The notes under the pieces: generated by a model
Databases searched by the model: none
The model's input: the letters and a program-made list of their open reading frames with translations, nothing else
Told to the model about the DNA's origin: nothing
From: Nitrososphaera sp. UBA217
Lineage (GTDB): Archaea; Thermoproteota; Nitrososphaeria; Nitrososphaerales; Nitrososphaeraceae
Direction of reading: 5' to 3'
NCBI GenBank assembly: GCA_002501845.1
Contig: DAOL01000009.1
Coordinates: 4,977 to 35,847 of the forward strand
DNA length: 30,871 nt
Program-made: the position numbers and the translations under genes
Shown: one piece after another, positions 14,721-22,129 of the stretch
How positions within the stretch are numbered: position 1 is the first letter of the stretch
Layout: every line of letters begins with the position of its first letter

Positions 14721-15074
14721 GCAGTAGTATGGCAGCTTTTGTATTTATGGCTTGGCAGAACCCGCAACACATCCTTTTCTGCAACATGCAGAGTTAGCAC
14801 GTCGTATCGGACTGGCTATTACATTGAGCCGGATTGTTCTAGTCCAATTTGGATCTATTGGGAGCATTGGTTACAGCAGACAAGAAGCTGGCATTGTTGA
14901 CATCTGTTTCAAAGCTCCTGCGGTAGGACGACTTGGTCTTGACGGGAATAAGGGAAGAGCGCAACAGCAAAAGCCTAGACATTCGAGCGTGTAGGTGCAC
15001 TACACATTGTTGTTTACTGGCCCATGCCCGCATTGAATAAATATTTTAAGTGGAAAAGCCAATCCCCAAATGTA
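14721..15074. other. Divergent intergenic region between coiled-coil gene and B12-binding subunit
   Basis: 354 bp. Its left end carries the TATA-like element of the small coiled-coil gene (minus strand, about 14742-14750), and its right end the element AATAAATATTTTAAG (about 15036-15050) for the B12-binding subunit. The middle has frames of up to 80 codons on both strands, but with no family similarity, plausible start or supporting composition. No RNA gene seen. Confidence 0.6.
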
Positions 15075-15500
15075 ATGTCGGCACAACAACAACGGCAGAA
15101 AAAGCCAATACGCGTCCTGGTAAGCAAGCTTGGGCTAGATGGCCACGACAGAGGGGCGCTTGTCATATGCAGGGCATTCCGTGACGCCGGCATGGAGGTC
15201 ATTTATTCGGGGTTGTTTTGCACGCCAGAGCAGGTCGCAAGTATGGCCATAGACGAGGACGTCGACGTGGTGGCAATGAGCCTGCTAAATGGCGCCCATC
15301 TTACGTTGTTCCCGAAGGTCGCACGCCTGCTGAAGGACAAGGACGCGAGTGATATCCTTATTGTTGGCGGCGGCATAATCCCCGAAAGCGACAGGAAGGA
15401 ACTTGAAAAGCAAGGCGTGACTGGCAACTTTGGGCCCGGTACTCCGCTTGCCGTGATAATCAAGCACATCACGGAACGTATACAACAGAAGCGCAAATAG
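15075..15500 (+). CDS. mcmA2: Methylmalonyl-CoA mutase, B12-binding small subunit
   Basis: 141-aa stand-alone cobalamin-binding domain that supplies the lower His ligand to adenosylcobalamin and partners the catalytic subunit at 11989-13581. The base-off/His-on signature is clear: KLGLDGHDRG (D-x-H-x-x-G), then the SLLNGAH and VGGGIIP loops. Start: ATG at 15075, about 30 bp after the TATA-like AATAAATATTTTAAG; upstream in-frame codons (a further start at 15024) would encode the promoter region and are rejected. It is transcribed away from the meaB-mutase genes across a 354-bp gap, so expression of the two subunits must be matched from divergent promoters. Confidence 0.95.
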   Translation: MSAQQQRQKKPIRVLVSKLGLDGHDRGALVICRAFRDAGMEVIYSGLFCTPEQVASMAIDEDVDVVAMSLLNGAHLTLFPKVARLLKDKDASDILIVGGGIIPESDRKELEKQGVTGNFGPGTPLAVIIKHITERIQQKRK

Positions 15501-15584
15501 ACACCAAAATAGTGAACTATTGTGCTGGCGAAATCCCTACACGATGGCTAATAGGACGCCAACTTGAGAAGCCGGTAGCAGGAT

Positions 15585-16589
15585 TCAGACTTCAGGTGCG
15601 TCAGGCCACATCATCCTGCGCATCTCCTTGCCCACCCTTTCCACCTGGTGGTTCTCTATTTCCTTCATGTAGCGCGCAAACGAGTTCTTACCCTCCTTCT
15701 TGTACTTGCTGACCCACTCATCGGCAAACTCGCCAGACTGGATCTCCTTGAGCGCTTCTTTCATCTTTTTCTTGGCTTCCTTGTCCACGACGCGTGGTCC
15801 GCGCGTAAGGCCTCCGTACCTTGCCGTTTCGCTCACGCGGTTGTACATGCCTGTGATACCGTATTTCTGGATCAAATCCACGATTAGCTTCAATTCGTGC
15901 ACACACTCGAAATACGCGACCTCTGGTTGGTACCCGGCCTCGACAAGCGTCTCAAAGGCGGTCATGACCATCGCGTGGGCGCCGCCGCACAGGTCGACCT
16001 GCTCGCCGAACCAGTCAGTCTCTACCTCTTCCTTAAACGTCGTCTGCAATACGCCGGGTCGGGTGCTTCCTATCGCCTTCGCCATTGCAAGGACGCGATC
16101 CCAGGCCTTGCCCTTGTGGTCCTGGTAGACTGCGACAAGCGAAGGTGTCCCAAATCCTTCTTGGTAGAGCTCCCGGACGCGCTGGCCAGGGCCCTTCGGA
16201 GCAACCATAATCACGTCCACGTTCTTGGGCGGCACTATCCATTTCCAGTAGATTGACGCGCCGTGCGAAAAGGAAAGCGCCTTTCCTTCTGTTACGTATT
16301 TTGCAATTTCTTTCTTGTACGTGTCGGCTTGCTCCATGTCCGGAATCAAAACGTGGATAATGTCGGCAGCTTTGGCCGCCTCTGCAACTTCCATCACCCT
16401 GTGGCCCTCTGCCTCGGCTTGCGTCCACGTCTTTCCTCCTTTTCTGAGGCCGACGATGACCTTGAGGCCAGAGTCCTTCATGTTGGACGCTTGAGCGCGC
16501 CCTTGGATGCCGTAACCGATAACTGCAATAGTCTGATTCTCTACCGGAGCTAACGATACCTGATTATCAAGCCATTTCTTGGCATGCAT
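15585..16589 (-). CDS. ilvC: Ketol-acid reductoisomerase
   Basis: Second common step of branched-chain amino-acid synthesis: alkyl migration and NAD(P)H reduction of acetolactate. 334 aa, class I length. Rossmann motif AVIGYGIQGRAQASN, beta2 loop GLRKGGKTW (basic residues suit NADPH), catalytic FKEEVETDWFGEQVDLCGG (Asp and Glu bind Mg) and the knotted C-terminal domain up to EMRRMMWPD. The loop SFSHGASIYWKWIVPP differs from the usual HGFNIHFGQIVPP at six positions; I recall similar sequences in other Thaumarchaeota. The ATG at 16589 lies about 25 bp after a minus-strand TATA element ATAATATAAT (16611-16620). Stand-alone; no ilvB/ilvN nearby. Confidence 0.95.
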   Translation of the reverse strand: MHAKKWLDNQVSLAPVENQTIAVIGYGIQGRAQASNMKDSGLKVIVGLRKGGKTWTQAEAEGHRVMEVAEAAKAADIIHVLIPDMEQADTYKKEIAKYVTEGKALSFSHGASIYWKWIVPPKNVDVIMVAPKGPGQRVRELYQEGFGTPSLVAVYQDHKGKAWDRVLAMAKAIGSTRPGVLQTTFKEEVETDWFGEQVDLCGGAHAMVMTAFETLVEAGYQPEVAYFECVHELKLIVDLIQKYGITGMYNRVSETARYGGLTRGPRVVDKEAKKKMKEALKEIQSGEFADEWVSKYKKEGKNSFARYMKEIENHQVERVGKEMRRMMWPDAPEV

Positions 16590-16710
16590 GAGTGTTTGTC
16601 GTTGGTACGCATTATATTATTCTACTGATAGTTTGCAATCGGAGGATAGCACTAAGTCTCGATCGTTGTCGCTGACTTTCCTCAGATTTCTAACCAGAAG
16701 AAGAATGGGG

Positions 16711-17223
16711 TTAATGCCAGAATCCCCAGCCAAATCCGTGCCCTTTCCAAGGTCCGCCCCATCCTCCATGCCAATCTCCGACCCAGTGTCCAGACATTGA
16801 TCCAAAGGAGCCTAATGGCTGACCTTGTGAGGTGTAAAGCACTTCACCGTTTCCAACATCGACTATGACCATATATGCCGTCTGATTTCCAGTATTTGCC
16901 ACGAAGAATGTGTATGCAAGGTATCCTTGCACTACCCCCAAATGCCCGCCAAGCACTTTTCCATCAGCCACCTGCCCCTGCGCGGTTTGTGCGGCTGTGA
17001 CGAACGACACCTTGACATTTTCACTTATGAAATCACTTGTCTCATTTGCTACGTTCACAGAGCCGTTTATTTTCGGCATTCCTTCGCCCGACCACATCAT
17101 TTTCTGCTGCAGTTGTTGTGCAGTTGCCTGTGCTATCGACGACGCCACCAAAATGGCAGACACCGCGCCGGCAGCAATTATGGCAGCTATTATCACCTTC
17201 TTGCTCAGAAGATTTCTAGACAT
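16711..17223 (-). CDS. PepSY-like secreted protein with W/G/H-rich C-terminal tail
   Basis: 170 aa. One N-terminal hydrophobic segment (about 9-33, KKVIIAAIIAAGAVSAILVA) may be a signal peptide or anchor. Residues about 65-135 fit a PepSY fold: ISENVKVSFVTAAQTAQG, then VQGYLAYTFFVANTGNQTAY and IVDVGNGEVLYTSQ. The last 30 residues are extremely rich in Trp, Gly and His (GHWVGDWHGGWGGPW, GHGFGWGFWH), which could bind metal or stick to membrane; this is inference. The ATG at 17223 lies about 25 bp after a TATA-like TTAAAATAATT (minus strand, 17243-17253), and a palindromic site (17265-17286) stands just upstream of that. It probably belongs to one regulon with 17784-18173. Confidence 0.78.
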   Translation of the reverse strand: MSRNLLSKKVIIAAIIAAGAVSAILVASSIAQATAQQLQQKMMWSGEGMPKINGSVNVANETSDFISENVKVSFVTAAQTAQGQVADGKVLGGHLGVVQGYLAYTFFVANTGNQTAYMVIVDVGNGEVLYTSQGQPLGSFGSMSGHWVGDWHGGWGGPWKGHGFGWGFWH

Positions 17224-17264
17224 GTATGAACTTGCCAGCGAATTATTTTAACCATTGTTGACCC

Positions 17265-17286
17265 ATGACACGTAACTTAGTTACCA
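17265..17286. promoter_or_regulatory. Operator-like palindrome, copy 1
   Basis: ATGACACGTAACTTAGTTACCA, with the inverted repeat GTAAC-TTA-GTTAC at 17272-17284. It lies directly upstream of the TATA-like element of the PepSY-like gene (minus strand). Copy 2 at 17728-17749 is identical at 20 of 22 bases, differing only in the central spacer. Probably bound by the winged-helix protein encoded between the two copies. Confidence 0.75.
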
Positions 17287-17431
17287 CACCCTTAATGTAG
17301 CTCGGCTGGCAAGCAATTTTAGGAAGGGTCCACTACAATGTTAGTGAGAGACATGCCGCGCCTTGACGGTTATTGCTATTCACATTTAGAAATTAATCCC
17401 GCAGCTATTAAGCCCGAGAAATCTGGTTAAA

Positions 17432-17731
17432 TTGGTCCACGAATACCGCGACAGGGTCTACATCAGAAAAGATGTGATACTGAAGCTGTCAGAGTACGGC
17501 GAGCTCAATCAGAGCAAGCTTATGAGCTATTGCGGGCTGAACAACGTGAAACACAAGGGAATCATTGATGACATGGTTGAGAAAGACCTGATAGTAAGGT
17601 TTGAAGAGCCGTGGGGCAACAAAACTATAATCAAATACAAGGTTTCAGAAAAGGGAAGGGCAATTTTTCAAGAAATACTGGAGCCGTACGAAGCGCTGTT
17701 CCCGAGAGGAGAGGCTGAACAAAAAAAATGA
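17432..17731 (+). CDS. Winged-helix DNA-binding transcriptional regulator
   Basis: 99-aa single-domain winged-helix protein of the archaeal predicted-regulator type: helix 1 around DVILKLSEYGELNQSKL, recognition region SYCGLNNVKHKGIIDDMVEKDLI, and the wing NKTIIKYKVSEKGRAI, with a short charged tail. No sensor domain or Cys cluster is visible, so the signal is unknown. Start: TTG at 17432, about 25 bp after a TATA-like GCTATTAAG (17403-17411), consistent with a leaderless mRNA. Its stop codon lies inside the second palindromic site. The gene is bracketed by two copies of that site, each before a membrane or secreted gene; it is therefore the obvious candidate binder. Confidence 0.87.
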   Translation: MVHEYRDRVYIRKDVILKLSEYGELNQSKLMSYCGLNNVKHKGIIDDMVEKDLIVRFEEPWGNKTIIKYKVSEKGRAIFQEILEPYEALFPRGEAEQKK

Positions 17732-17749
17732 CACGTAACAAAGTTACCA
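17728..17749. promoter_or_regulatory. Operator-like palindrome, copy 2
   Basis: ATGACACGTAACAAAGTTACCA, with GTAAC-AAA-GTTAC at 17735-17747. It overlaps the stop codon of the winged-helix gene and abuts the TATA-like stretch TATTTTTTATAAC (17750-17762) of the two-TM gene, so binding would block TBP/TFB: a repressor site is the simplest reading. Orientation relative to transcription is opposite to copy 1, which does not matter for a dimer site. Confidence 0.75.
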
Positions 17750-17783
17750 TATTTTTTATAACACAAGGGAGGAGAATGAGTTA

Positions 17784-18173
17784 GTGGGAGCATCCAAAGA
17801 CGGCAAGCCTGCACAGAACATCTTTCAGATAATGGACGAGATAGTCCGCCAGCTAAATAGGACCAAAAAGATGTTTCTGATCATGATAGTCTCTATCATA
17901 ATAGTTGTGCCCGGGACATTTATCACTACCTTTGCGCTAGCTGGAGGAAGCTCATTCTGGAATGGGCAGCCGCATAACGGACCTCCGGATAGCTCCGCCT
18001 TTCGAATAGCAGGGGCTATAGTAGTCGTCTTCGTACTCGCGTGGATAGTGATAGGAATAAGACAGTGGTTCATACTTTCAAGATGGACCCAGAGGTACGA
18101 GCTGTACAAGGAGCTGCAGAAAAAGATTGACGAAAAACTAGACTATGATCAAGATAGTGAAAAGCAATCCTAG
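17784..18173 (+). CDS. Two-TM membrane protein, function unknown
   Basis: 129 aa. Cytoplasmic amphipathic N-terminus (about 1-29, FQIMDEIVRQLNRTKK), TM1 about 30-53, an outside loop with Trp/His/Pro/Gly (SSFWNGQPHNGPPDSS), TM2 about 74-95, and a charged helical C-terminus (about 100-129) likely to form a coiled coil. Start: GTG at 17784, with the strong Shine-Dalgarno run GGGAGGAG (17767-17774) ten bases upstream. This is unusual in the window, where most starts look leaderless, and fits a promoter about 20 bp further up. The promoter is overlapped by operator copy 2. I recognise no family; function probably tied to the PepSY-like protein through shared control. Confidence 0.78.
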   Translation: MGASKDGKPAQNIFQIMDEIVRQLNRTKKMFLIMIVSIIIVVPGTFITTFALAGGSSFWNGQPHNGPPDSSAFRIAGAIVVVFVLAWIVIGIRQWFILSRWTQRYELYKELQKKIDEKLDYDQDSEKQS

Positions 18174-18384
18174 ACATTCTTGATTTCAGGAATAGTAAAA
18201 AGCCCCTATTATGATACGAATTGGAGGATTGTTAAGGTCGATCTACAGGCATGGCCGCTGTGTCCTTGACGGCGGACTTTTCGTTATTTTATTCTCTATT
18301 GGTTAGTGTGGACTTCATGGCAAATGTATGTAATAATTCTAACAGGCTCTAGGCTATACGTGAGAACAATTAGCTGATGCCTAG

Positions 18385-18906
18385 ATGAAGATTCTGATAG
18401 CCGAGGATGAGTCTGACATACTAATGCAGTACGAACTTGCCCTTAGAGACAGGAATCACGATGTAGTGGTCACACACGATGGTGAACAATGCCTTGATGA
18501 ATTTTACAAGGAGCTCGAGCATCAAGAATCATCTCGCAAATCCAAGATATCAAGACCACCATTTGACGCAGTAGTCTTGGATTACCGCATGCCAAAAAAG
18601 GATGGAATGGAAGTTGCTAAGGAAATCCTCGCAACTGAACCAAAGCAGAGGATCCTTTTTGCATCTGCCTACGTTCTTGACACGCTCGTGGAGTCTGTTA
18701 AAACGCTACAGCAAGTAGTCGAGCTGATCCAGAAGCCATTTGAGCTCGACCCCTTTGTAGAACTCATAGAGGATAAGGGAATTTATACGGAGCTAGAAAA
18801 GCTAAATGTCAGGGTTAAAGATGTAAAGGATCTGAACCCTACACACCAACAAGTGCAGGATCTACTTCATGGACTGAAAAAACTCCAAAAAGGAAGAGCA
18901 ATCTAA
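18385..18906 (+). CDS. Single-domain response regulator (CheY-like receiver)
   Basis: 173 aa. Receiver domain about 1-128: acidic pair AEDE (7-9), phospho-acceptor Asp66 in VVLDYRMP, Ser/Thr position in FASAY, Lys in IQKPFE. The loop between strands 2 and 3 has about 15 extra charged residues (LEHQESSRKSKISRPP), which is unusual. Beyond the receiver domain is only a short helical tail; no DNA-binding output domain. It therefore likely signals by protein contact, as in many archaeal systems. The membrane histidine kinase at 19580-20833, two genes downstream, is the natural partner candidate. The ATG at 18385 is the only sensible start. Confidence 0.92.
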   Translation: MKILIAEDESDILMQYELALRDRNHDVVVTHDGEQCLDEFYKELEHQESSRKSKISRPPFDAVVLDYRMPKKDGMEVAKEILATEPKQRILFASAYVLDTLVESVKTLQQVVELIQKPFELDPFVELIEDKGIYTELEKLNVRVKDVKDLNPTHQQVQDLLHGLKKLQKGRAI

Positions 18907-19054
18907 TCGTACAAGTCAGTTCGGTATATTAGCAGCTACTGAAACATCTCGAATGACAATTTCCAAGGCTGCTGATTTCTCACTCAGCTACTCGATATTG
19001 CCCTAATGTACAAAACTTTTAACCCGTTCCACTGTAAAACCATCTGGTAGCAAG

Positions 19055-19474
19055 TTGGTTCAAATCAAAGAAGACATCATACGACTGATAATAAAGCAGG
19101 AGCACGTCGTCCTTGTCGGTAGCGTCAGTGCCGACGGGATACCTAACATCTCTCCTAGGTACGTTCTCGGCATACTGGAGAACGAAAAGCTACTTTTCGC
19201 AGACGCCTTCGAAAATAAGACGTTCCACAACATCAATGCGTGGCCTAAAGTGACTGCCGCTGTATTTGATAGGGACACGCAAGGCGGCTACCAGCTGAAA
19301 GGTGACGCTGAAGGACAAAGTGACCCGAAATTGATTTCGCAGGCGGAGACCAGACTCAAGGAATTTGGAATCTATGAGAAACCAAAAAAGGTGTGGACTC
19401 TTGTCGTTAAAGAAATATTTTCACTTGAGCCAAGCGCGAAATCCCGGTACCCATTTTCTCCATATTACAGGTAA
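19055..19474 (+). CDS. Pyridoxamine 5'-phosphate oxidase-like FMN-binding protein
   Basis: 139-aa split beta-barrel protein of the PNPOx-like family: HVVLVGSVSADGIPNISPR (strands 1-2), ENEKLLFADAFENKTFHNI (strand with the flavin-phosphate contacts) and VTAAVFDRDTQGGYQLKGDAE. Proteins of this size bind FMN or F420 and act as small reductases or flavin sensors; the exact substrate is unknown and the family also includes haem-utilisation proteins. Start: TTG at 19055; a TATA-like ACTTTTAAC lies about 40 bp upstream. It sits between the response-regulator and histidine-kinase genes with gaps of about 150 and 105 bp, so co-transcription is uncertain. Confidence 0.86.
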   Translation: MVQIKEDIIRLIIKQEHVVLVGSVSADGIPNISPRYVLGILENEKLLFADAFENKTFHNINAWPKVTAAVFDRDTQGGYQLKGDAEGQSDPKLISQAETRLKEFGIYEKPKKVWTLVVKEIFSLEPSAKSRYPFSPYYR

Positions 19475-19579
19475 TGCCAGTTGTAGTACCTTTTACATAC
19501 ACAGAGGTTTAGCGCCGAAATACTTCCAAACAGACGGGGGCAAATACCAGCTCTTCTTGCATGTCTAGAAGGAAAAATT

Positions 19580-20833
19580 ATGAAAATAGTATCAAAGATT
19601 CTTGTTAGCTTTTTCGTAACCTTCATAGTCCTCGGAGGCGCAGCTGCCTATTACCTATTATCACCTGTACAAGGTGCTCCTCATATGCTACTATTCCAGA
19701 AAGTCATAATCATCTTTGCCTCGGCGATGGGAGTCCTTGGGATACTGCTGGCGGCAATCATCTTGCATCCTCTGAAGAAACTAGGAAAAGGCGCAGAGCA
19801 GATAACAAAAGGTAATTTTGCTTTTCAGATTTATGATGCTGCACTTACGAAAGGTAAATTCAAGAACACTGACGAGCTATCACAGTTAATCATGGCATTT
19901 GAAGTTATGAGAAAAAGAATGATTGAACTGGATAACAACCTCTCCCAGCGAATCAGGACGAAAACTTTTGACCTACAGCGCGTTAACGACGAGCTTATCG
20001 AAAAGGAGAAGATTCTCCAACAGGCAAACGCGAAACTGGTAAACCAGAGTGAGGACCTTAAGAAGATCAACGAAGAGCTCGCAGCCAGGAATAAAGAGCT
20101 ATCCGCTGCGAACGCAAAACTCCGGAAGCTTGATGCGATGAAGACCGACTTTATCATGATTGCAGCACACGAGCTCAGAACGCCCATCCAGCTCATTCTG
20201 GGTTCCGTGCAGCTTGCCGAGAAAGGTTTGATCAACAGTGATCAAGCATGGAAAACTATTTCATCTGAGGTCAAAAAGCTGGCCGAAATGGCGACTTATT
20301 TGCTGGACGTGGGCAAGATTGAGAGTGGAACTTTTACCTACGACATGAAACCCCTTGATGTCTCGCAATTAGTCGAGGAATTAGTATCCTCGTCTACGAA
20401 GTTCTGTAGTCAAGATGACCTCATAACCATCGATATCGACCTAGATGACGATCGCGTCAAGATTCTGGGAGACGAGCACCGTCTAATGCAAGCATTTCTA
20501 AATATCATTAACAATGCCGTAAAGTTTGCCAAGAATGGTACTATTTCAATAAGAACTCATACTGACCGTGACAATGGATTGGTGGAAGTAAAAGTGACGG
20601 ATGATGGAACCGGCATCCCAGAAGAGATCCTACCAATACTCTTTAGCAAATTTGTAACAAAGACAAATGAGAATGAGAGGGGCACTGGGCTCGGACTATT
20701 CATCACAAAGTCAATAGTCGAAGCTCACAAAGCCACCATAAAAGCAATGAATAACAAGAACGCCAAGGGGGCTACATTTACAGTTTCGTTCCCAATATAC
20801 GAGCGCGTGTCGCCCGTTACAATGATCGAATAG
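19580..20833 (+). CDS. Membrane sensor histidine kinase
   Basis: 417 aa. TM1 about 6-28, a very short outside loop (about 10-12 residues), TM2 about 38-62, HAMP-like region about 62-115, a long coiled coil about 118-185 (repeated NDELIEKEKILQQANAKL-type heptads), HisKA with phospho-acceptor His197 in AAHELRTP, and HATPase with N box (NIINNAVKFA), G1 VTDDGTGIP and G2 GTGLGLFI. With almost no extracytoplasmic domain it resembles intramembrane-sensing kinases, sensing within or through the membrane. ATG at 19580 is preceded by the purine run AAGGAAAAA. Likely signals to a stand-alone receiver such as 18385-18906. The stop is 3 bp from the 3' end of the convergent tRNA gene. Confidence 0.94.
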   Translation: MKIVSKILVSFFVTFIVLGGAAAYYLLSPVQGAPHMLLFQKVIIIFASAMGVLGILLAAIILHPLKKLGKGAEQITKGNFAFQIYDAALTKGKFKNTDELSQLIMAFEVMRKRMIELDNNLSQRIRTKTFDLQRVNDELIEKEKILQQANAKLVNQSEDLKKINEELAARNKELSAANAKLRKLDAMKTDFIMIAAHELRTPIQLILGSVQLAEKGLINSDQAWKTISSEVKKLAEMATYLLDVGKIESGTFTYDMKPLDVSQLVEELVSSSTKFCSQDDLITIDIDLDDDRVKILGDEHRLMQAFLNIINNAVKFAKNGTISIRTHTDRDNGLVEVKVTDDGTGIPEEILPILFSKFVTKTNENERGTGLGLFITKSIVEAHKATIKAMNNKNAKGATFTVSFPIYERVSPVTMIE

Positions 20834-20836
20834 AAG

Positions 20837-20926
20837 CGGGCCCGTCGGGATTCGAACCCGAGACAGCCGGATTTCTTTCCATGAAAGTTAAAAGTCCGGT
20901 ACTCTACCTGGCTGAGCTACGGGCCC
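20837..20926 (-). tRNA. tRNA-Lys (UUU) with intron
   Basis: Minus strand reads GGGCCCG for the 5' acceptor, a D arm with AGCTCAGCCAGGTAGAG, anticodon stem CCGGA/TCCGG, T arm CGGGTTCGAATCCCG and 3' acceptor CGGGCCC, discriminator G. CCA is not encoded. The anticodon loop is C-T-TTT-A-[16-nt intron]-A, so the anticodon is UUU (Lys) at + strand 20890-20892. Removing the intron gives a 74-nt tRNA. A minus-strand AT-rich box (CATTAAATTATG) lies about 35 bp upstream. Confidence 0.95.
20873..20888 (-). other. tRNA-Lys intron (position 37/38)
   Basis: 16-nt insertion, on the minus strand ACTTTCATGGAAAGAA, between anticodon-loop positions 37 and 38, the standard archaeal site. CTTTC and GAAAG inside it can pair and extend the anticodon helix, consistent with a bulge-helix-bulge substrate for the splicing endonuclease. 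The boundary may shift by a base because of the flanking A residues. Confidence 0.8.
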
Positions 20927-21008
20927 AGAGCAATTTACGCTCCTACGCAGCATAATTTAATGGTATATCAATGTTCCACCATAAAAAGCAGGAATTCTAT
21001 CATTACTA

Positions 21009-21815
21009 GTGCAATCTACTAAGAAGAGATCTTACTTCGCAATAATCATCGTCACATCAGTAGCCTTTGCGGGCGCGGCGGCGGCTTCAATCACGCTGCC
21101 ATTTGCAAAGGTTACGTCCGAAAAGTCGGAGCACCTTTACGTGATTTATTACGGACATTTGGTTGATGAAAACGGCAAAGTGACAGATCAGGCTACTAGG
21201 ATCCTAGCGGCCAGGCCCGAGCTTGTTATAGTGCAGCATTCGTTCCCGGACGGCGAACTGAACCTGACGCCTAGCGTGCAGCAGCAATTCAAAGATGCCG
21301 GCATCAAGGTCCTTACGTACGCCTGGACGAACTACGGCGCACGGGACCTAAATGCTGTCAAGGCCGACATCGGTAGCCAGATGTCGTCAGGAGTTGACGG
21401 CATCTTTGTGGACGAAGTGACCAACATTAAGACCGACGTCGAGTACAGGTACTATGAGGCAATCGACAAGCAAGTAAAGAGCTACGGGCAAGACAAGCTC
21501 GTTGTAATGAACCCCGGTCACTATAAAGTGTCCGAAAGAATAATGTTGATCTCTGATATCGTCAGCTTGGAGGAGGAATGGGTGTATTACGGTCAGATAC
21601 CATGGATGCACAAGTACCCGTCATCGCGCTTTATGGGCGTGTCGAGCAACGAGTACTGCACAGGCTGCATCAACGAATCAAATGCTGCAGGCGAAACTGC
21701 AAAAGCGTGGGATGCCGGCATAGGTTACCACTTTACTACAGACAAGTACATTGATCTGCCGACGTGGTTCGACAGCTACACTTCACAGGTAGAACAGAAA
21801 AAAACTATGCAGTAA
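21009..21815 (+). CDS. Secreted Spherulin-4-like TIM-barrel protein
   Basis: 268 aa. N-terminal hydrophobic segment about 9-30 (signal peptide or anchor). The rest looks like a small glycoside-hydrolase-type barrel of the Spherulin 4/GH114-like group: LYVIYYGHLVDENG, ELVIVQHSFPDGE, IKVLTYAWTNYGARD, DGIFVDEVTN (Asp-Glu pair after a strand, typical of an active site), LVVMNPGH and DIVSLEEEW. Family members act on or bind polysaccharides, but substrates are poorly known. The product may cut or modify exopolysaccharide or cell-surface glycans; this is inference. GTG start at 21009; a TATA-like CCATAAAAAGC (about 20982-20992) lies about 25 bp upstream. Its stop overlaps the convergent small gene by 11 bp. 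Confidence 0.82.
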   Translation: MQSTKKRSYFAIIIVTSVAFAGAAAASITLPFAKVTSEKSEHLYVIYYGHLVDENGKVTDQATRILAARPELVIVQHSFPDGELNLTPSVQQQFKDAGIKVLTYAWTNYGARDLNAVKADIGSQMSSGVDGIFVDEVTNIKTDVEYRYYEAIDKQVKSYGQDKLVVMNPGHYKVSERIMLISDIVSLEEEWVYYGQIPWMHKYPSSRFMGVSSNEYCTGCINESNAAGETAKAWDAGIGYHFTTDKYIDLPTWFDSYTSQVEQKKTMQ

Positions 21816-22044
21816 TAGGGGGGACAGTCGCGTGATTGACTGCTTGGCGGAAGAACATCGTCAGCAGCTTGTCACAGATCGTCGGCGCGTTCATCCTGAT
21901 GTCGGCAGTGGCCACCTTGTTTGATCCAAAAAGAAAGACGACCTCATCAACAGTCAGGGAATTTTCCCTCATGAGCCTCAGTAGTTCTGACTTGGGCGTG
22001 TGAAGGAGCTCCATCTTTCGTGGGCGTTCCAACTCCATGCACAT
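21805..22044 (-). CDS. Small hypothetical protein
   Basis: 79 aa, soluble, mixed charged and helical (TPKSELLRLMRENSLTVDEVVFLFGSNKVATADI). I recognise no family. Evidence that it is real: a minus-strand TATA-like CCTTTTTAGAG (about 22060-22070) lies about 25 bp before the ATG, fitting a leaderless start, and composition matches the neighbours. An alternative start is the Met two codons later. It is convergent with, and overlaps by 11 bp, the Spherulin-4-like gene. Confidence 0.6.
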   Translation of the reverse strand: MCMELERPRKMELLHTPKSELLRLMRENSLTVDEVVFLFGSNKVATADIRMNAPTICDKLLTMFFRQAVNHATVPPITA

Positions 22045-22129
22045 GAGTTTCGTGCAGGCTCTAAAAAGGTTGTTGCAAAGTGGTTCTTGATCTTGTATCT
22101 ATAGGACTCTACAGTAGTAAAAGACATTT

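Noticed and set aside
14752..14994. 80-codon plus-strand frame in the gap before the B12-binding subunit
   Set aside because: TTG start with no promoter or ribosome-binding site, low-complexity end, no family resemblance; it overlaps another open frame on the opposite strand.
17338..17430. 30-codon ATG frame ending just before the winged-helix gene
   Set aside because: It spans the probable promoter of the regulator and its peptide has no distinguishing features; length is within chance expectation.
18957..19010. Inverted repeat GCTGA/TCAGC and scattered CTGA boxes between response regulator and PPOX genes
   Set aside because: No C box at proper spacing and only a 5-bp stem; does not fit a C/D RNA or a terminator.
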